Position numbers and translations under genes: made by a program
Source: a bacterium HR11
GTDB lineage: Bacteria > Acidobacteriota > HRBIN11
Reading direction: 5' to 3'
Assembly (NCBI GenBank): GCA_002898535.1
Contig: BEHN01000010.1
Location: forward strand, 1 to 64,000
DNA: 64,000 nt
The notes under the pieces: generated by a model
The model's database searches: none
What the model was told of the DNA's origin: nothing
What the model saw: only the letters and a program-made list of their open reading frames with translations
Part shown: one piece after another, positions 44,917-54,200 of the stretch
Layout: every line of letters begins with the position of its first letter
Numbering within the stretch: the first letter of the stretch is position 1

Positions 44917-46386
44917 ATGATACCGACGGCTCGCACGCTGGGCGCGCTTCGGAGCGACCCGACCTGGGTCGCTTACTTGGAGCGGGTCCCCTCCGTAAAG
45001 GACGAGATCCGCCGGAACGTGATCGCCCGCCTCCGCTCGGGCGAGACCCTCTTTCCCGGGATTCACGGCTACGACGAGACGGTCCTGCCCCAGATCGTCA
45101 ACGCCCTCCTGGCGAAGCAGAACTTCATCCTCCTGGGCCTCCGGGGCCAAGCCAAGAGCCGCATCATGCGGCAGATCGTCCACCTCCTGGACGAATGGGT
45201 CCCCGTCGTCGAGGGGTGCGAGATCAACGACCATCCGCTCCGGCCCATCTGTCGCCGGTGCCGCCAGCTCGTGCAGGAGGCCGGCGATGACACGCCCATC
45301 GCCTTCATCCATCGGGAACAGCGGTACGTCGAAAAGCTGGCCACGCCGGACGTGACCGTCGCCGACCTCATCGGGGACATCGACCCCATCCGGGCCGCCC
45401 GCGGGGGCCACGTCCTGGCCGACGAGCTGGTCATCCACTTCGGCCTCCTGCCGCGCGCACACCGGGGCATCTTTGCGATGAATGAACTCCCGGACTTGGC
45501 CCCGAAGGTTCAGGTCGCCCTGTTCAACGTCATGCAGGAGGGCGACGTCCAGATCAAGGGCTTTCCGGTCCGGCTCCCCTTAGACGTCCTGCTGATTTTC
45601 ACGGCGAACCCTGAGGACTATACGGCCCGGGGGAAGATCATCACGCCCCTGAAGGACCGCATCGGGGCCGAAATCCGGACCCACTATCCGCTGGACCGAC
45701 GGACGGGCATCGCCATCACCCGCCAGGAGGCCTGGTGGCAACGCCCGACGGACCGCCCCCTGGAGGTCCCCGAATTCATCCTTGAGGTCATCGAGGAGGT
45801 CGCCTTCCAGGCCCGCAAGGACGGTCGCATCGACCAGCGGTCCGGCGTCTCCCAGCGGCTTCCCATCGCGGCCCTGGAACTGGCCGTCAGCAACGCCGAA
45901 CAGCGGGCCTACCGGTCGGGTGAACCCTGGGTCGTACCCCGCATCGCCGACGTCTATGCGGCCGTCCCGGCCATGACGGGCAAGATGGAGCTCGAATACG
46001 AGGGTGAACTCAAGGGGGCCGAGTCCATCGCCGAGTCCCTGATCCGGCAGGCCATCGCCCAGGTCTTCCGGCAATATTACACAGAAGACGAATTTCGAGA
46101 GCTCGTCGAATGGTTCGAGGCCGGCGGCACGCTCATCATTCCCGAATGGGCACCCACGGCCCACATCCTGCCGGTCCTGCGGCGGGTCCCCCAGCTCCTG
46201 GAAAAGGCCGACCGCTTGGCCAAGAAGGCTCAATACGCCGACGCCGTCCGGGTCAGTGCCGCCGAGCTGATCCTCGACGGCCTGTGGGCCCATAAGCGTA
46301 TCAGCCGTCATCCCGAGCGGGGCTACACCCGGGCCGAGGTCCACGTCCCGACCCGGCCGGCCGGACCGCCGAGGAGGGTCAATTAA
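44917..46386 (+). CDS. MoxR/Mg-chelatase-like AAA ATPase
   Basis: 489 residues from the ATG at 44917 (TGAGG upstream). Walker A is GLRGQAKSR (about residue 75) and Walker B is [11 protein letters not shown]; the sensor region is [24 protein letters not shown] short Cys-rich insertion (VVEGCEIN...ICRRCRQL, about 103-120) after the first strand looks like a possible metal site. The C-terminal domain is helical. Such ATPases act with a VWA-domain partner to remodel or load metal into target proteins, and that partner is encoded next. A 259-bp MITE-like element begins on the base after its TAA stop and separates the two genes. The frame back to 44128 overlaps hutI and is rejected. Confidence 0.88.
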   Translation: MIPTARTLGALRSDPTWVAYLERVPSVKDEIRRNVIARLRSGETLFPGIHGYDETVLPQIVNALLAKQNFILLGLRGQAKSRIMRQIVHLLDEWVPVVEGCEINDHPLRPICRRCRQLVQEAGDDTPIAFIHREQRYVEKLATPDVTVADLIGDIDPIRAARGGHVLADELVIHFGLLPRAHRGIFAMNELPDLAPKVQVALFNVMQEGDVQIKGFPVRLPLDVLLIFTANPEDYTARGKIITPLKDRIGAEIRTHYPLDRRTGIAITRQEAWWQRPTDRPLEVPEFILEVIEEVAFQARKDGRIDQRSGVSQRLPIAALELAVSNAEQRAYRSGEPWVVPRIADVYAAVPAMTGKMELEYEGELKGAESIAESLIRQAIAQVFRQYYTEDEFRELVEWFEAGGTLIIPEWAPTAHILPVLRRVPQLLEKADRLAKKAQYADAVRVSAAELILDGLWAHKRISRHPERGYTRAEVHVPTRPAGPPRRVN

Positions 46387-46645
46387 CAGGGCCGTCCGGT
46401 TGGTGAAAACCCGCATGGATTCGGCTTTTTCGACCCTTTGGGGAGAATGGTTTTTCAAGCTTTGGCAGATAGGCAGTTCGGCAGATGGGCAGATGGTCCC
46501 AAAAGCCCTGGGGTTGATCCTTACCCACCCGGCTTCTATCTGCCTATCTGCCGACCTGCCCATCTGCCGGATGCTTGAAAAATCGTGCTTCCCGGGGGAT
46601 GGGAAAGGTTGTTCTGACGCCATTCTCACGAACTGAACGGCTCTG
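46387..46645. mobile_element. MITE-like element copy C, 259 bp, inserted between AAA and VWA genes
   Basis: The left end CAGGGCCGTCCGGTTGGTGA starts immediately after the TAA stop of the AAA gene. The right end, reverse-complemented, is CAGAGCCGTTCAGTTCGTGA. The body is the near-exact inverse of copy B at 42598-42856, at the same length, including an interior with CAGATGGG-type octamers and GGTCCCAAAAGCCCTGGGG. Confidence 0.88.
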
Positions 46646-46712
46646 TGCCCGAGGGGCACGGTTTTCCAAAAGTGACGGAGTCGGAGAAAAACGGTTTCTA
46701 AGCAGGAGGGCC

Positions 46713-47957
46713 ATGGCCGGTGTTCGTTACACCCGATACCTCGGGGAGCTGGACCTGGAGGAGCTCCTCCAGAACCTGATGGGCGCCCTGGAGGACTACT
46801 TCCTGTTCTCCGGCTTCCCCTTCGGTCGGCGGCGTCGCTCGGACCACACGCTGGCGGACCTGCATGACGCCATCCTGGATGCCCTCCTTCAGGGCGGCGT
46901 CCTGGACGAGGCGACCCTGGAACGCTTGCTTCAGCGGTACCCGGGGACGACGGCCGAACAGCTCGAACAGCTTGTTCAAGAGGTCATGGAGCGGCTCCAG
47001 TCCGAGGGCTACATCACGACCGTCCCGGAACGGGCCTCGGCCCTCCACCCGGAGGGCGTCCCGGACCCGGACTCGCCGCGGGAGCCCGATAAGGTCCGCT
47101 TCGAGCTGACCGACAAGAGTATCGACTTCTTGGGTTACAAGAGCCTCCGCGACTTGCTTCACGCGACGGGCCAGGCCGGCTTTGGGGCCCACGAGACGGT
47201 CCGCCTGACGCCGAACCAGGAGGCTTACACGGAGCCGAAGCCCTACGAGTTCGGCGACACGCTCCAGCTCGACGTCGTCGAGACGCTTCTACACGCTATC
47301 CAACGGCAAGGCCCCCGCCTGCCCCTGGAAATCGGGTATGAAGACCTCCACGTCCTCCAGGGGGAGTACCAGAGTTCCTGTGCGACCGTCCTCATGCTGG
47401 ACTGCTCCCACAGCATGATCCTGTACGGCGAGGACCGCTTCACGCCGGCCAAGAAGGTCGCCCTCGCCCTGGCTCACCTGATTCGGACCCAATTCCCCGG
47501 CGACTCCCTCCACTGCGTCCTCTTTCATGACAGCGCCGAGGAAATTCGACTCCGGGACCTGGCGAAGGCCCGCGTGGGTCCCTTCTATACGAACACCTGT
47601 GAGGGCTTGCGCCTGGCCCGCCGGATCTTGTTAAACCAACGGAAGGAAATGCGGCAGGTCATCATGATCACCGACGGCAAGCCGTCGGCCGTCACGCTCC
47701 CCTCCGGCCACGTCTACAAGAACCCCTACGGCCTGGACCCGATGATCGTCGAGGAGACCCTCAAGGAAGTCGTCCGGTGTCGCAAGGCCGGGATTGCCAT
47801 CAACACCTTCATGCTGACCGACGACCCCCTCCTGGTCCGCTTCGTCCAGAAGGTCACCCAGCTCGCCCGGGGGAAGGCCTACTTCACGACGCCGATGACC
47901 CTGGGCCAGTACGTCCTGATGGACTTCGTGCATCGTAAGGTCAAGCGCGTCCACTGA
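46713..47957 (+). CDS. VWA-domain protein, partner of the AAA ATPase
   Basis: 414 residues from the ATG at 46713, preceded by GCAGGAGGG. The first 200 residues are mainly helical. The C-terminal von Willebrand A domain has a complete MIDAS start (MLDCSHSM: D230, S232, S234) and the later strand QVIMITDGKPSAV. It is the expected partner for the upstream MoxR-like ATPase. The MITE-like insertion in the 326-bp gap may affect their co-transcription. Confidence 0.9.
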   Translation: MAGVRYTRYLGELDLEELLQNLMGALEDYFLFSGFPFGRRRRSDHTLADLHDAILDALLQGGVLDEATLERLLQRYPGTTAEQLEQLVQEVMERLQSEGYITTVPERASALHPEGVPDPDSPREPDKVRFELTDKSIDFLGYKSLRDLLHATGQAGFGAHETVRLTPNQEAYTEPKPYEFGDTLQLDVVETLLHAIQRQGPRLPLEIGYEDLHVLQGEYQSSCATVLMLDCSHSMILYGEDRFTPAKKVALALAHLIRTQFPGDSLHCVLFHDSAEEIRLRDLAKARVGPFYTNTCEGLRLARRILLNQRKEMRQVIMITDGKPSAVTLPSGHVYKNPYGLDPMIVEETLKEVVRCRKAGIAINTFMLTDDPLLVRFVQKVTQLARGKAYFTTPMTLGQYVLMDFVHRKVKRVH

Positions 47958-47970
47958 GGCCGCCGCGACG

Positions 47971-49746
47971 TCACGTCGGGACGGCGACCTGTCGCCGCCA
48001 CAGACGCCGGTAAAGGGCACAGCGCCGCAACAGCTCGTCGTGGGTCCCCTCATCGACGACCCGCCCCTTGTCCATCACGACGATGCGGTCGGCCAGCCGG
48101 AGCATGGACCACCGGTGGCCGATGATGATCATCGTGCAGGTCCCCTTCAGCTCGGCCAAGGCCGCCAGGATGTGGGCCTCTGACTCGCTGTCGAGGGCCG
48201 ACGTGACCTCATCCAAGACGAGCACGCGGGGCCGCCGCACGAGGGCCCGCGCCAGGGCGATCCGCTGGGCCTGGCCGCCCGAGAGGCCCGTCGTCTCCCC
48301 ACCGATGACCGTCCGGTAACCCTCGGGGAGTTGCAGGATGAACTCGTGGGCATGCGCCTGCCGGGCCGCCCGGACGACGTCGGCCTCGGTCGCCGCCGGC
48401 CAGCCGTAGGCGATGTTGTTGAACACGGTGTCCTCAAAGAGGAAGACCTCCTGGGGGACCCACCCGACGTGGGTCCGGAGCTCCCGCAGACGCAGGGTCC
48501 GAACGTCGTGGCCGTCCAGGTAGACGGCCCCCTCCGTTACGTCCATCAGGCGCGGGATCAACTGGGCCAGCGTCGATTTGCCGGCCCCGCTGGGACCGAT
48601 GACGGCGACCGTCTCACCGGCGGCGACCGAGAGGTTTACGTCGATCAGGGCCGGCGTCGACTTGCCCGGATATCGGAAGCCGACGCCCTCGAACCGGAGT
48701 TCGCCCCGCACGACCGGCAGGGTCACGGGGACCGGCGCTTCCGGCAGGCGGAGGTCGTAGAGGAAGACCTGCTCCAGACGGTGGGCCGCCGTGGCCGTCT
48801 GCTGAAGGAGGTCGTTCAGCTTACTCAGGCGCCGCAGGGGCGTGTAGACCATCAGCATGGCCGCCACGAAGGACGTGAAGCCGCCCGGCGTGAGGTCGCC
48901 CTGCCGGATCTGGTAGGCCCCGTACGCGATCAGGCCGAACAGGGCGACGCCCAGACAGACCTCGACGATGGGGGCGTGAAGAGCATTCCAGAAGACCCAC
49001 CGGCGCTGGAGCCGGAGGAGGCCGTCGGTCTTTTGCTCGAACTGCCGTCGCTCCCGGGCCTGGCCCCAGTATGCTTGGACGACCCACAGGCCCTGCAGGA
49101 CCTGATGAAAGTGATGGGTCAGGTCGCCGACGGCCCCGTGAAACTGCTCCGTGACCCGCCGGAGTCGATGGCCGATGACCGCCACGGGGACGACGAGGAG
49201 GGGAACGGCGACCAGGGCGACCAGGGCGAGCCGCCAGTTCAGCCAGAAGATGTACATCGCCACGGCGAGGGCCTTAAAGCCCTCCAGGACGACGTCCGTG
49301 AAGACTTCGGTGACGCCCTGCTGGAGGACCGTCCCGTCGTGGGTCATCCGGCTCGAGAGCTGGCCCGACGGGAACCGCCGGAAGAACAGGGCCGGCTGTT
49401 CGAGGACGTGCAGGAACAGGCGACGGCGCACGTCGTGGACGACCCGGGCCCCGATGGTCCGGCTGACGGCCGTGCTGTAGTACATCGCCAAGGCCCGCAC
49501 GACGTAGATCAACAGGACGGCCCCGGCCAGGGTCGGGAGCCGCCGGAAGTCGAGCCGGATGATCAGCGTGTCCATGACCCACTGGATGAGATACGTCATG
49601 CCGGCGTTGGTCGCCCCGACGAGGGCCATCAGGAGGACGAGGCCGGCCATCGCCCACCGGTAGGGCCGCACGTATCGATACAGGACCCGGAAGTCGTCCC
49701 GCCAGCGTCGTAACGGCGCGACGGCGTGAGGCCGGGGTGACGTCAT
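47971..49746 (-). CDS. ABC exporter, MsbA-like (fused membrane and ATPase domains)
   Basis: 591 residues from the ATG at 49746. Six membrane helices (about 30-320) precede the nucleotide-binding domain: Walker A IGPSGAGKST, signature LSGGQAQRIALARAL, Walker B VLVLDEVTSALDSESE and the H-loop IIIGHRW. It is a homodimeric exporter half, most like MsbA/lipid flippases. No specific substrate is indicated by neighbours. Its leader lies within inverted period-11 repeats at 49760-49870. Confidence 0.92.
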   Translation of the reverse strand: MTSPRPHAVAPLRRWRDDFRVLYRYVRPYRWAMAGLVLLMALVGATNAGMTYLIQWVMDTLIIRLDFRRLPTLAGAVLLIYVVRALAMYYSTAVSRTIGARVVHDVRRRLFLHVLEQPALFFRRFPSGQLSSRMTHDGTVLQQGVTEVFTDVVLEGFKALAVAMYIFWLNWRLALVALVAVPLLVVPVAVIGHRLRRVTEQFHGAVGDLTHHFHQVLQGLWVVQAYWGQARERRQFEQKTDGLLRLQRRWVFWNALHAPIVEVCLGVALFGLIAYGAYQIRQGDLTPGGFTSFVAAMLMVYTPLRRLSKLNDLLQQTATAAHRLEQVFLYDLRLPEAPVPVTLPVVRGELRFEGVGFRYPGKSTPALIDVNLSVAAGETVAVIGPSGAGKSTLAQLIPRLMDVTEGAVYLDGHDVRTLRLRELRTHVGWVPQEVFLFEDTVFNNIAYGWPAATEADVVRAARQAHAHEFILQLPEGYRTVIGGETTGLSGGQAQRIALARALVRRPRVLVLDEVTSALDSESEAHILAALAELKGTCTMIIIGHRWSMLRLADRIVVMDKGRVVDEGTHDELLRRCALYRRLWRRQVAVPT

Positions 49747-49759
49747 TTTTCCGCTCGGG

Positions 49760-49912
49760 TGTAGGGATGCAGTAGAGATGCGGTAGGGATGCCATGGCAT
49801 CCCCACTGCATCCCCATCGCATCCCTACTGCATCCCCACCGCATCTCTCACATCTCTACCGCATCCCCGCTCGCCACTCGCCGCTCGCCATTCGCCATTC
49901 GCTACTCGCTAT
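49760..49912. repeat. Inverted period-11 array followed by period-7 array
   Basis: GGATGC units (left, about 49762-49790) face GCATCCCCACT-type units (about 49797-49868) repeating every 11 bp, so the segment can fold as a hairpin. It then changes to period-7 TCGCCAC, TCGCCGC, TCGCCAT, TCGCCAT, TCGCTAC, TCGCTAT (49871-49912), which runs into the 3' end of the Mut7-C gene. Confidence 0.83.
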
Positions 49913-50394
49913 TCATCGTTCGCCGCACTCCATCGGGCTCGCAGGCCCATCATCCGGCGGTAGTGGGAGCCGGCCCAGTAGATGCGGTCACAGGCGGGAC
50001 ACCGGTAGAATCGTCGATGGTGGCGCCACACGTAGTCGGGCACGACGTGCCGCACGAGGTCCCGCCGGACGGGCTGGATCGGCTCGTTGCAGACGGCGCA
50101 ACGGGCAAACCAGGGGAGGCCGTCGGGGTCCAAGCCCAGGTCTTGGCAAACTTCCGGAAACTGGTCGGCCAGCCGCTCGGAACGCACAAAGAGGGCCGGG
50201 ACGTTCATCCGCCGGGCCCGCTGGTACAGCTGGCGGTCCCGGGTCAGGAGGACCCGTCCTTCTTGGACGGCCCGCCGCAGGAGATGGTCGTCGTCCCATC
50301 CGGGGTCGTAGGCCACGTCCAGACCGGCCAGCCGAAGCCACCGGGCCAGACGGCCCAGCATCACGTCGGCGACCAAGCGGGGCCACGTGTCCAT
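49909..50394 (-). CDS. Mut7-C RNase-domain protein
   Basis: 161 residues from the ATG at 50394. A PIN-like Mut7-C domain occupies residues 5-95, with DVMLGRLARWLRLAGLDVAYD at its start, DDDHLL and VLLTRDRQLYQRA. A zinc ribbon follows (C99/C102 in RCAVCNEP and C132/C135 in RCPACDRIYW), ending GSHYRRM as in the family. These proteins are putative RNases. The last residues (AANDE) are encoded inside a period-7 array, so the 3' end may have been rewritten by repeat invasion. The frame back to 50472 contains a TIR fragment of the MITE-like family and is not used. Confidence 0.87.
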   Translation of the reverse strand: MDTWPRLVADVMLGRLARWLRLAGLDVAYDPGWDDDHLLRRAVQEGRVLLTRDRQLYQRARRMNVPALFVRSERLADQFPEVCQDLGLDPDGLPWFARCAVCNEPIQPVRRDLVRHVVPDYVWRHHRRFYRCPACDRIYWAGSHYRRMMGLRARWSAANDE

Positions 50395-50487
50395 CGGAGA
50401 CCTACCGGCCTGCCCGTGCGGGTAGAGTCTAAGGGAGGCCGTCGGGTCTATCAACAGGGCCGTTCGGACCAAGACCCGGCCGATCGC

Positions 50488-51036
50488 TCATTCCAGGCGG
50501 AACCGGGTCCCGAGGACCCACCGGACCTGCCGCAGGCCCGAGACGACGTCATACCGACCGGTCACGAACAGCCGGACGTCCCGGCCCAACCGGACATCCG
50601 CCCCACCCAGGACGTGAAACCCGCCCCGAGCCCGAGTCTCCTCCGACGTCGGAAATCCGACGACCCGGAACTCGCCCGTCAGGACGTGCACGTCCACGCC
50701 GGCCCCGGCGTACAGACCCCAGGTCCGTCCGACCGGGACGGTGAAGAGGCCCTGCAAGCCTACGTTGAAGTCGCTGAAGACGTCCGACACCAGCACGTCC
50801 GTCCGGTCCGACCGCTCCCAGTACCCGACTTCCGGTTCGACGGCGAACCACGGGGTCAGGGGATACCGAAAGCCGGCCGTGGCCAAGAAACCCCCGGGCG
50901 TGCCCCGGGCCGTCGGGTCGGCCACACCGACCCCGATCCCGAGGAGCCCGGCCGGTGCTTCCGCTCGGGCCATCGCCCCGGTCCCCCAGAGGATCAGAAC
51001 CAGGACGACGCCGAACCGACATAGAAACCGCCGCAT
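50488..51036 (-). CDS. Outer-membrane beta-barrel protein
   Basis: 182 residues with a signal peptide (FLCRFGVVLVLILWGTGAMARA) and alternating beta strands such as GGFLATAGFRYPLTPWFAVEPEVGYW, FNVGLQGLFTVPVGRTWGLYAGAGVDV, and a final strand RQVRWVLGTRFRLE. This is the pattern of small eight-stranded OmpA/OmpW-type barrels. GGGAGG lies before the ATG at 51036. No specific role can be assigned. Confidence 0.82.
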   Translation of the reverse strand: MRRFLCRFGVVLVLILWGTGAMARAEAPAGLLGIGVGVADPTARGTPGGFLATAGFRYPLTPWFAVEPEVGYWERSDRTDVLVSDVFSDFNVGLQGLFTVPVGRTWGLYAGAGVDVHVLTGEFRVVGFPTSEETRARGGFHVLGGADVRLGRDVRLFVTGRYDVVSGLRQVRWVLGTRFRLE

Positions 51037-51163
51037 CGCCTGCCTCCCAGAGAAAAGTCCACCCTTATTATCGTCCCGGCTGGGCCTTTGGGCTCCTTTG
51101 TCCCCCGATGTCCGAACCTTCTGTTCTAATATGATATCTAAATGATTGAAATCTTCCCTTCAG

Positions 51164-51191
51164 TATGGGGTGACCGGCCGGTCGCCCCTAC
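51164..51191. repeat. Near-palindrome of the CCGGCCGG family in the alpha-2-macroglobulin leader
   Basis: TATGGGGTGACCGG/CCGGTCGCCCCTAC is a near-perfect inverted repeat related to the palindrome at 46-73. It ends a few bases before the ribosome binding site of the alpha-2-macroglobulin gene and could pair in its mRNA leader. Confidence 0.65.
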
Positions 51192-51202
51192 CCGGAGGCG
51201 TC

Positions 51203-54200
51203 ATGCTGGGAAAGAGGTCTTATCAGGTCCTCATCCTCGGGGGCTCTGCCCTGCTATGGTGGATATTCGCGCATGGCGCATGGCTCACGCCTCATAGGAC
51301 CATGGCCCGTGACCTACAAGCTATAAGCCACGAGCCCGTCCTTCCGCCCCCGCTGGACACCCAGGTCTTCGGACAGACGCGTTGGCTGGCCCGCTCGGAC
51401 GTCGTCCTGCGGGTCGTCACGACAGACCGACGGGCGGGACGGCCCGTATCGGCCGAGGTCCGGGTCGCCCTCGTCCGGAAGACCGAAGACCGGCAAGGGA
51501 AAGCGGGGACAAGCGGCCCAGAGCGAGTCGTATTTCAGGGCCGGACGGATGCCCGGGGAACGGCCGACGTGCAGTTTCGGGCGCCGTCTCCGCCGGGCCG
51601 GTACCGACTGTCCATCGCCGTCCGGACGCCCATCGGTGACGACCTCATCGAGCGGGACGTCGCCGTCGAGGAGGCCGGTCAGGTCCTCCTCACGACGGAC
51701 AAGCCCATCTATCAGCCGGGCCAGACCGTCCACATCCGGGCTTTGGCCCTCCTCCAGCCCGACGGGCGGGCGGCCGCCGACCGGCCCCTGACCTTCGAGG
51801 TCCGGGACCCCAGGGGCAACCTGGTCTTTCGGAGTCGAGAACGGACCTCCCGATTCGGCGTCGCCGCCGCCCAGTTCCCCATCGCCGACGAGGTGACCCT
51901 GGGAGAATATCGGGTCACGGCGAGGCTCGGGACCGACGAACCGTCGCCGGGGTCCGAGGCCGCGCTCCTGGCCGAAGCCGAACGGACGGTCCGGGTCGAA
52001 CGCTACGTCCTACCGAAGTTCAAGGTGACCGTCGAGACCGACCGGCGGTTCTACCTGCCGGCGGAGACCCTGCGGGGGACGGTGACGGCGGCTTACTTCT
52101 TCGGCAAGCCCGTGAGCCGGGGGCGGGTGACCGTCCGCCTCAGCACGTTTGCGGCCGGATGGCACGACATCGCCGAGCTGGCGGGCACGCTGGACGAAGC
52201 CGGACGCTGGCAGTTTGAGACGCCACTCCCCGAAAGGTGGGTCGGCCTGCCCCTCGAGGGCGGGAACGCCCTGCTTCGCGTGGAAGCGACGGTCACCGAC
52301 GCGGCCGACCACGCCGAGCGGGTCAGCACGACGCTTCCGGTCAGCCCGGAGGCCATCCGTATCGCCGTCGTCCCGGAAAGCCCGACCCTCAAGCCGAATC
52401 TCCCGATGGGGCTCTTTGTCGTCACGACCTATCCGGACGGGACGCCGGCCCCGTGTCGGTTTGAGGTCATAGGGCAGGGGACCGACGGGACGACCACCTT
52501 CACGGCCCGGGGCGAGACGGACGCCCTGGGCATCGGCGAGACGACGGTCCGGCTCGGCGCGGCGAGGGGCGAACGGCGAACGGCAGGGGGTGAGTGGTTC
52601 ATCCCCGAAGGGCTTGAATGGACCCCTCGCGATTCAGAGGAGGCCTCACTCCCTGTGACCGTCCGGGTCATAGCGATGGACGAGCAGGGCCGCCGGGCCG
52701 AAAGGACCGTCCGGCTTTGGCAATCGGCCGGGGAGGAAGCCGTCTTACTCCGGACTGACCGGGCCACGGCCCGTGTCGGCGACGTCCTCCGCCTCGACGT
52801 CCTGGCGACGCCGGCCCGCTCGACCGTCGCCTTCGTCGACGCCATCGTCCATCAGCAGACCGTCTTGACAAAGACCGTGGACCTGCCGGACGGGCGCGGC
52901 CGTCTGACCCTCCCCCTGACGCCCGAACTGGCCGGGACGCTCGTCCTCCATGCGTATCGCATCACGGCCGGCGGGGACGTCGTCCGGGACACCCGCGCCG
53001 TGTTCGTCGAACCGGCCAATGAACTCCGGGTGGACGTCACGACCGATAAGACCACGTACCGCCCCGGCGAACCGGCCCGGGTCCGTCTGGCCGTGGCCGA
53101 CCCGACGGGGAAACCGACGGTCGCCGCCCTGGGCCTGACGGTCGTCGACGAAAGTGTCTTTGCGCTGGCCGGCCTCCAGCCCGGCTTAGAACGGCTTTAT
53201 TTTGCCTTGGAGGCGGAGCTCCTGAAGCCCCGCTATGAGGTCCACGGTTGGGAGCTCCCGTCCCTCTTGCTCCCCCCAGAGCCTGAGGAGTTCGGCCCCT
53301 CCCGGAACCTGGGACCCGGCCCCCGGGACCGCATCGTCCGCGTCCTCCTAACGGCGGCCGCGCCGGTGCCAGAGTACACGTTGAGGGTCAGCACGTACGA
53401 AGAGAAAAAGCGTCAGGTCGAGGCCCGGTGGCGTCAGGTGATGGAAGCGGCCGCCGAGAAGATCCGGAAGGCCCTGGACGTTTACCGGCGCGCCAAGGGT
53501 CGGTACCCCTCGGCCGGGGCGGCCCTGCGGGAGCTGGCGGCGGCCGGTCTCTTGACAGGGGCCGACATTCGGGACCCCCTGGGCCGTCCCTACCGGATTC
53601 GGGCGATATACAAAGATATTTCATATGGATTTATACTCATCAGTGCCGGCTTCGACGGTCAATTCGAGACTTCGGATGACTTGTGGGTCTATGGCCACGG
53701 CGGCAGGGAACGGGTATTCTTCGCCAGACCGATGACTGCGGAAGCGCTCCCGGCCCCCCCGGCGCCCTCGGCCCCGGCCGGCGAGGTCCGCATCCGCCAG
53801 TTCTTCCCCGAGACGCTCTTCGTCCAGCCTCAACTCATCACCGACGAACGGGGTCACGCCCAGGTCGATGTCCCCTTGGCCGACAGCATCACGACCTGGC
53901 GGCTGACCGCCCTGGCGAACTCGGCCGTCGGTCAGATCGGCTCGACGACGGCGCCCATCCGGGTCTTCCAGGACTTCTTTGTAGACATCGACCTACCCGT
54001 GGCCTTCACGCAGGGCGATGAGGTCGCCATGCCGGTCGCCCTGTACAACTACTTGGACCGGTCGCAACGGGTGCGGCTCCGATTGAACCCGGGCGAGGGC
54101 TTCGACCTTCAGGGCGTCGCCGAGAAGGTCGTCACCCTTCAGCCCCACGAGGTCACGGCCGTCCGCTTCCGCCTGCGGGCGGCCCGGCCGGGCACCCACG

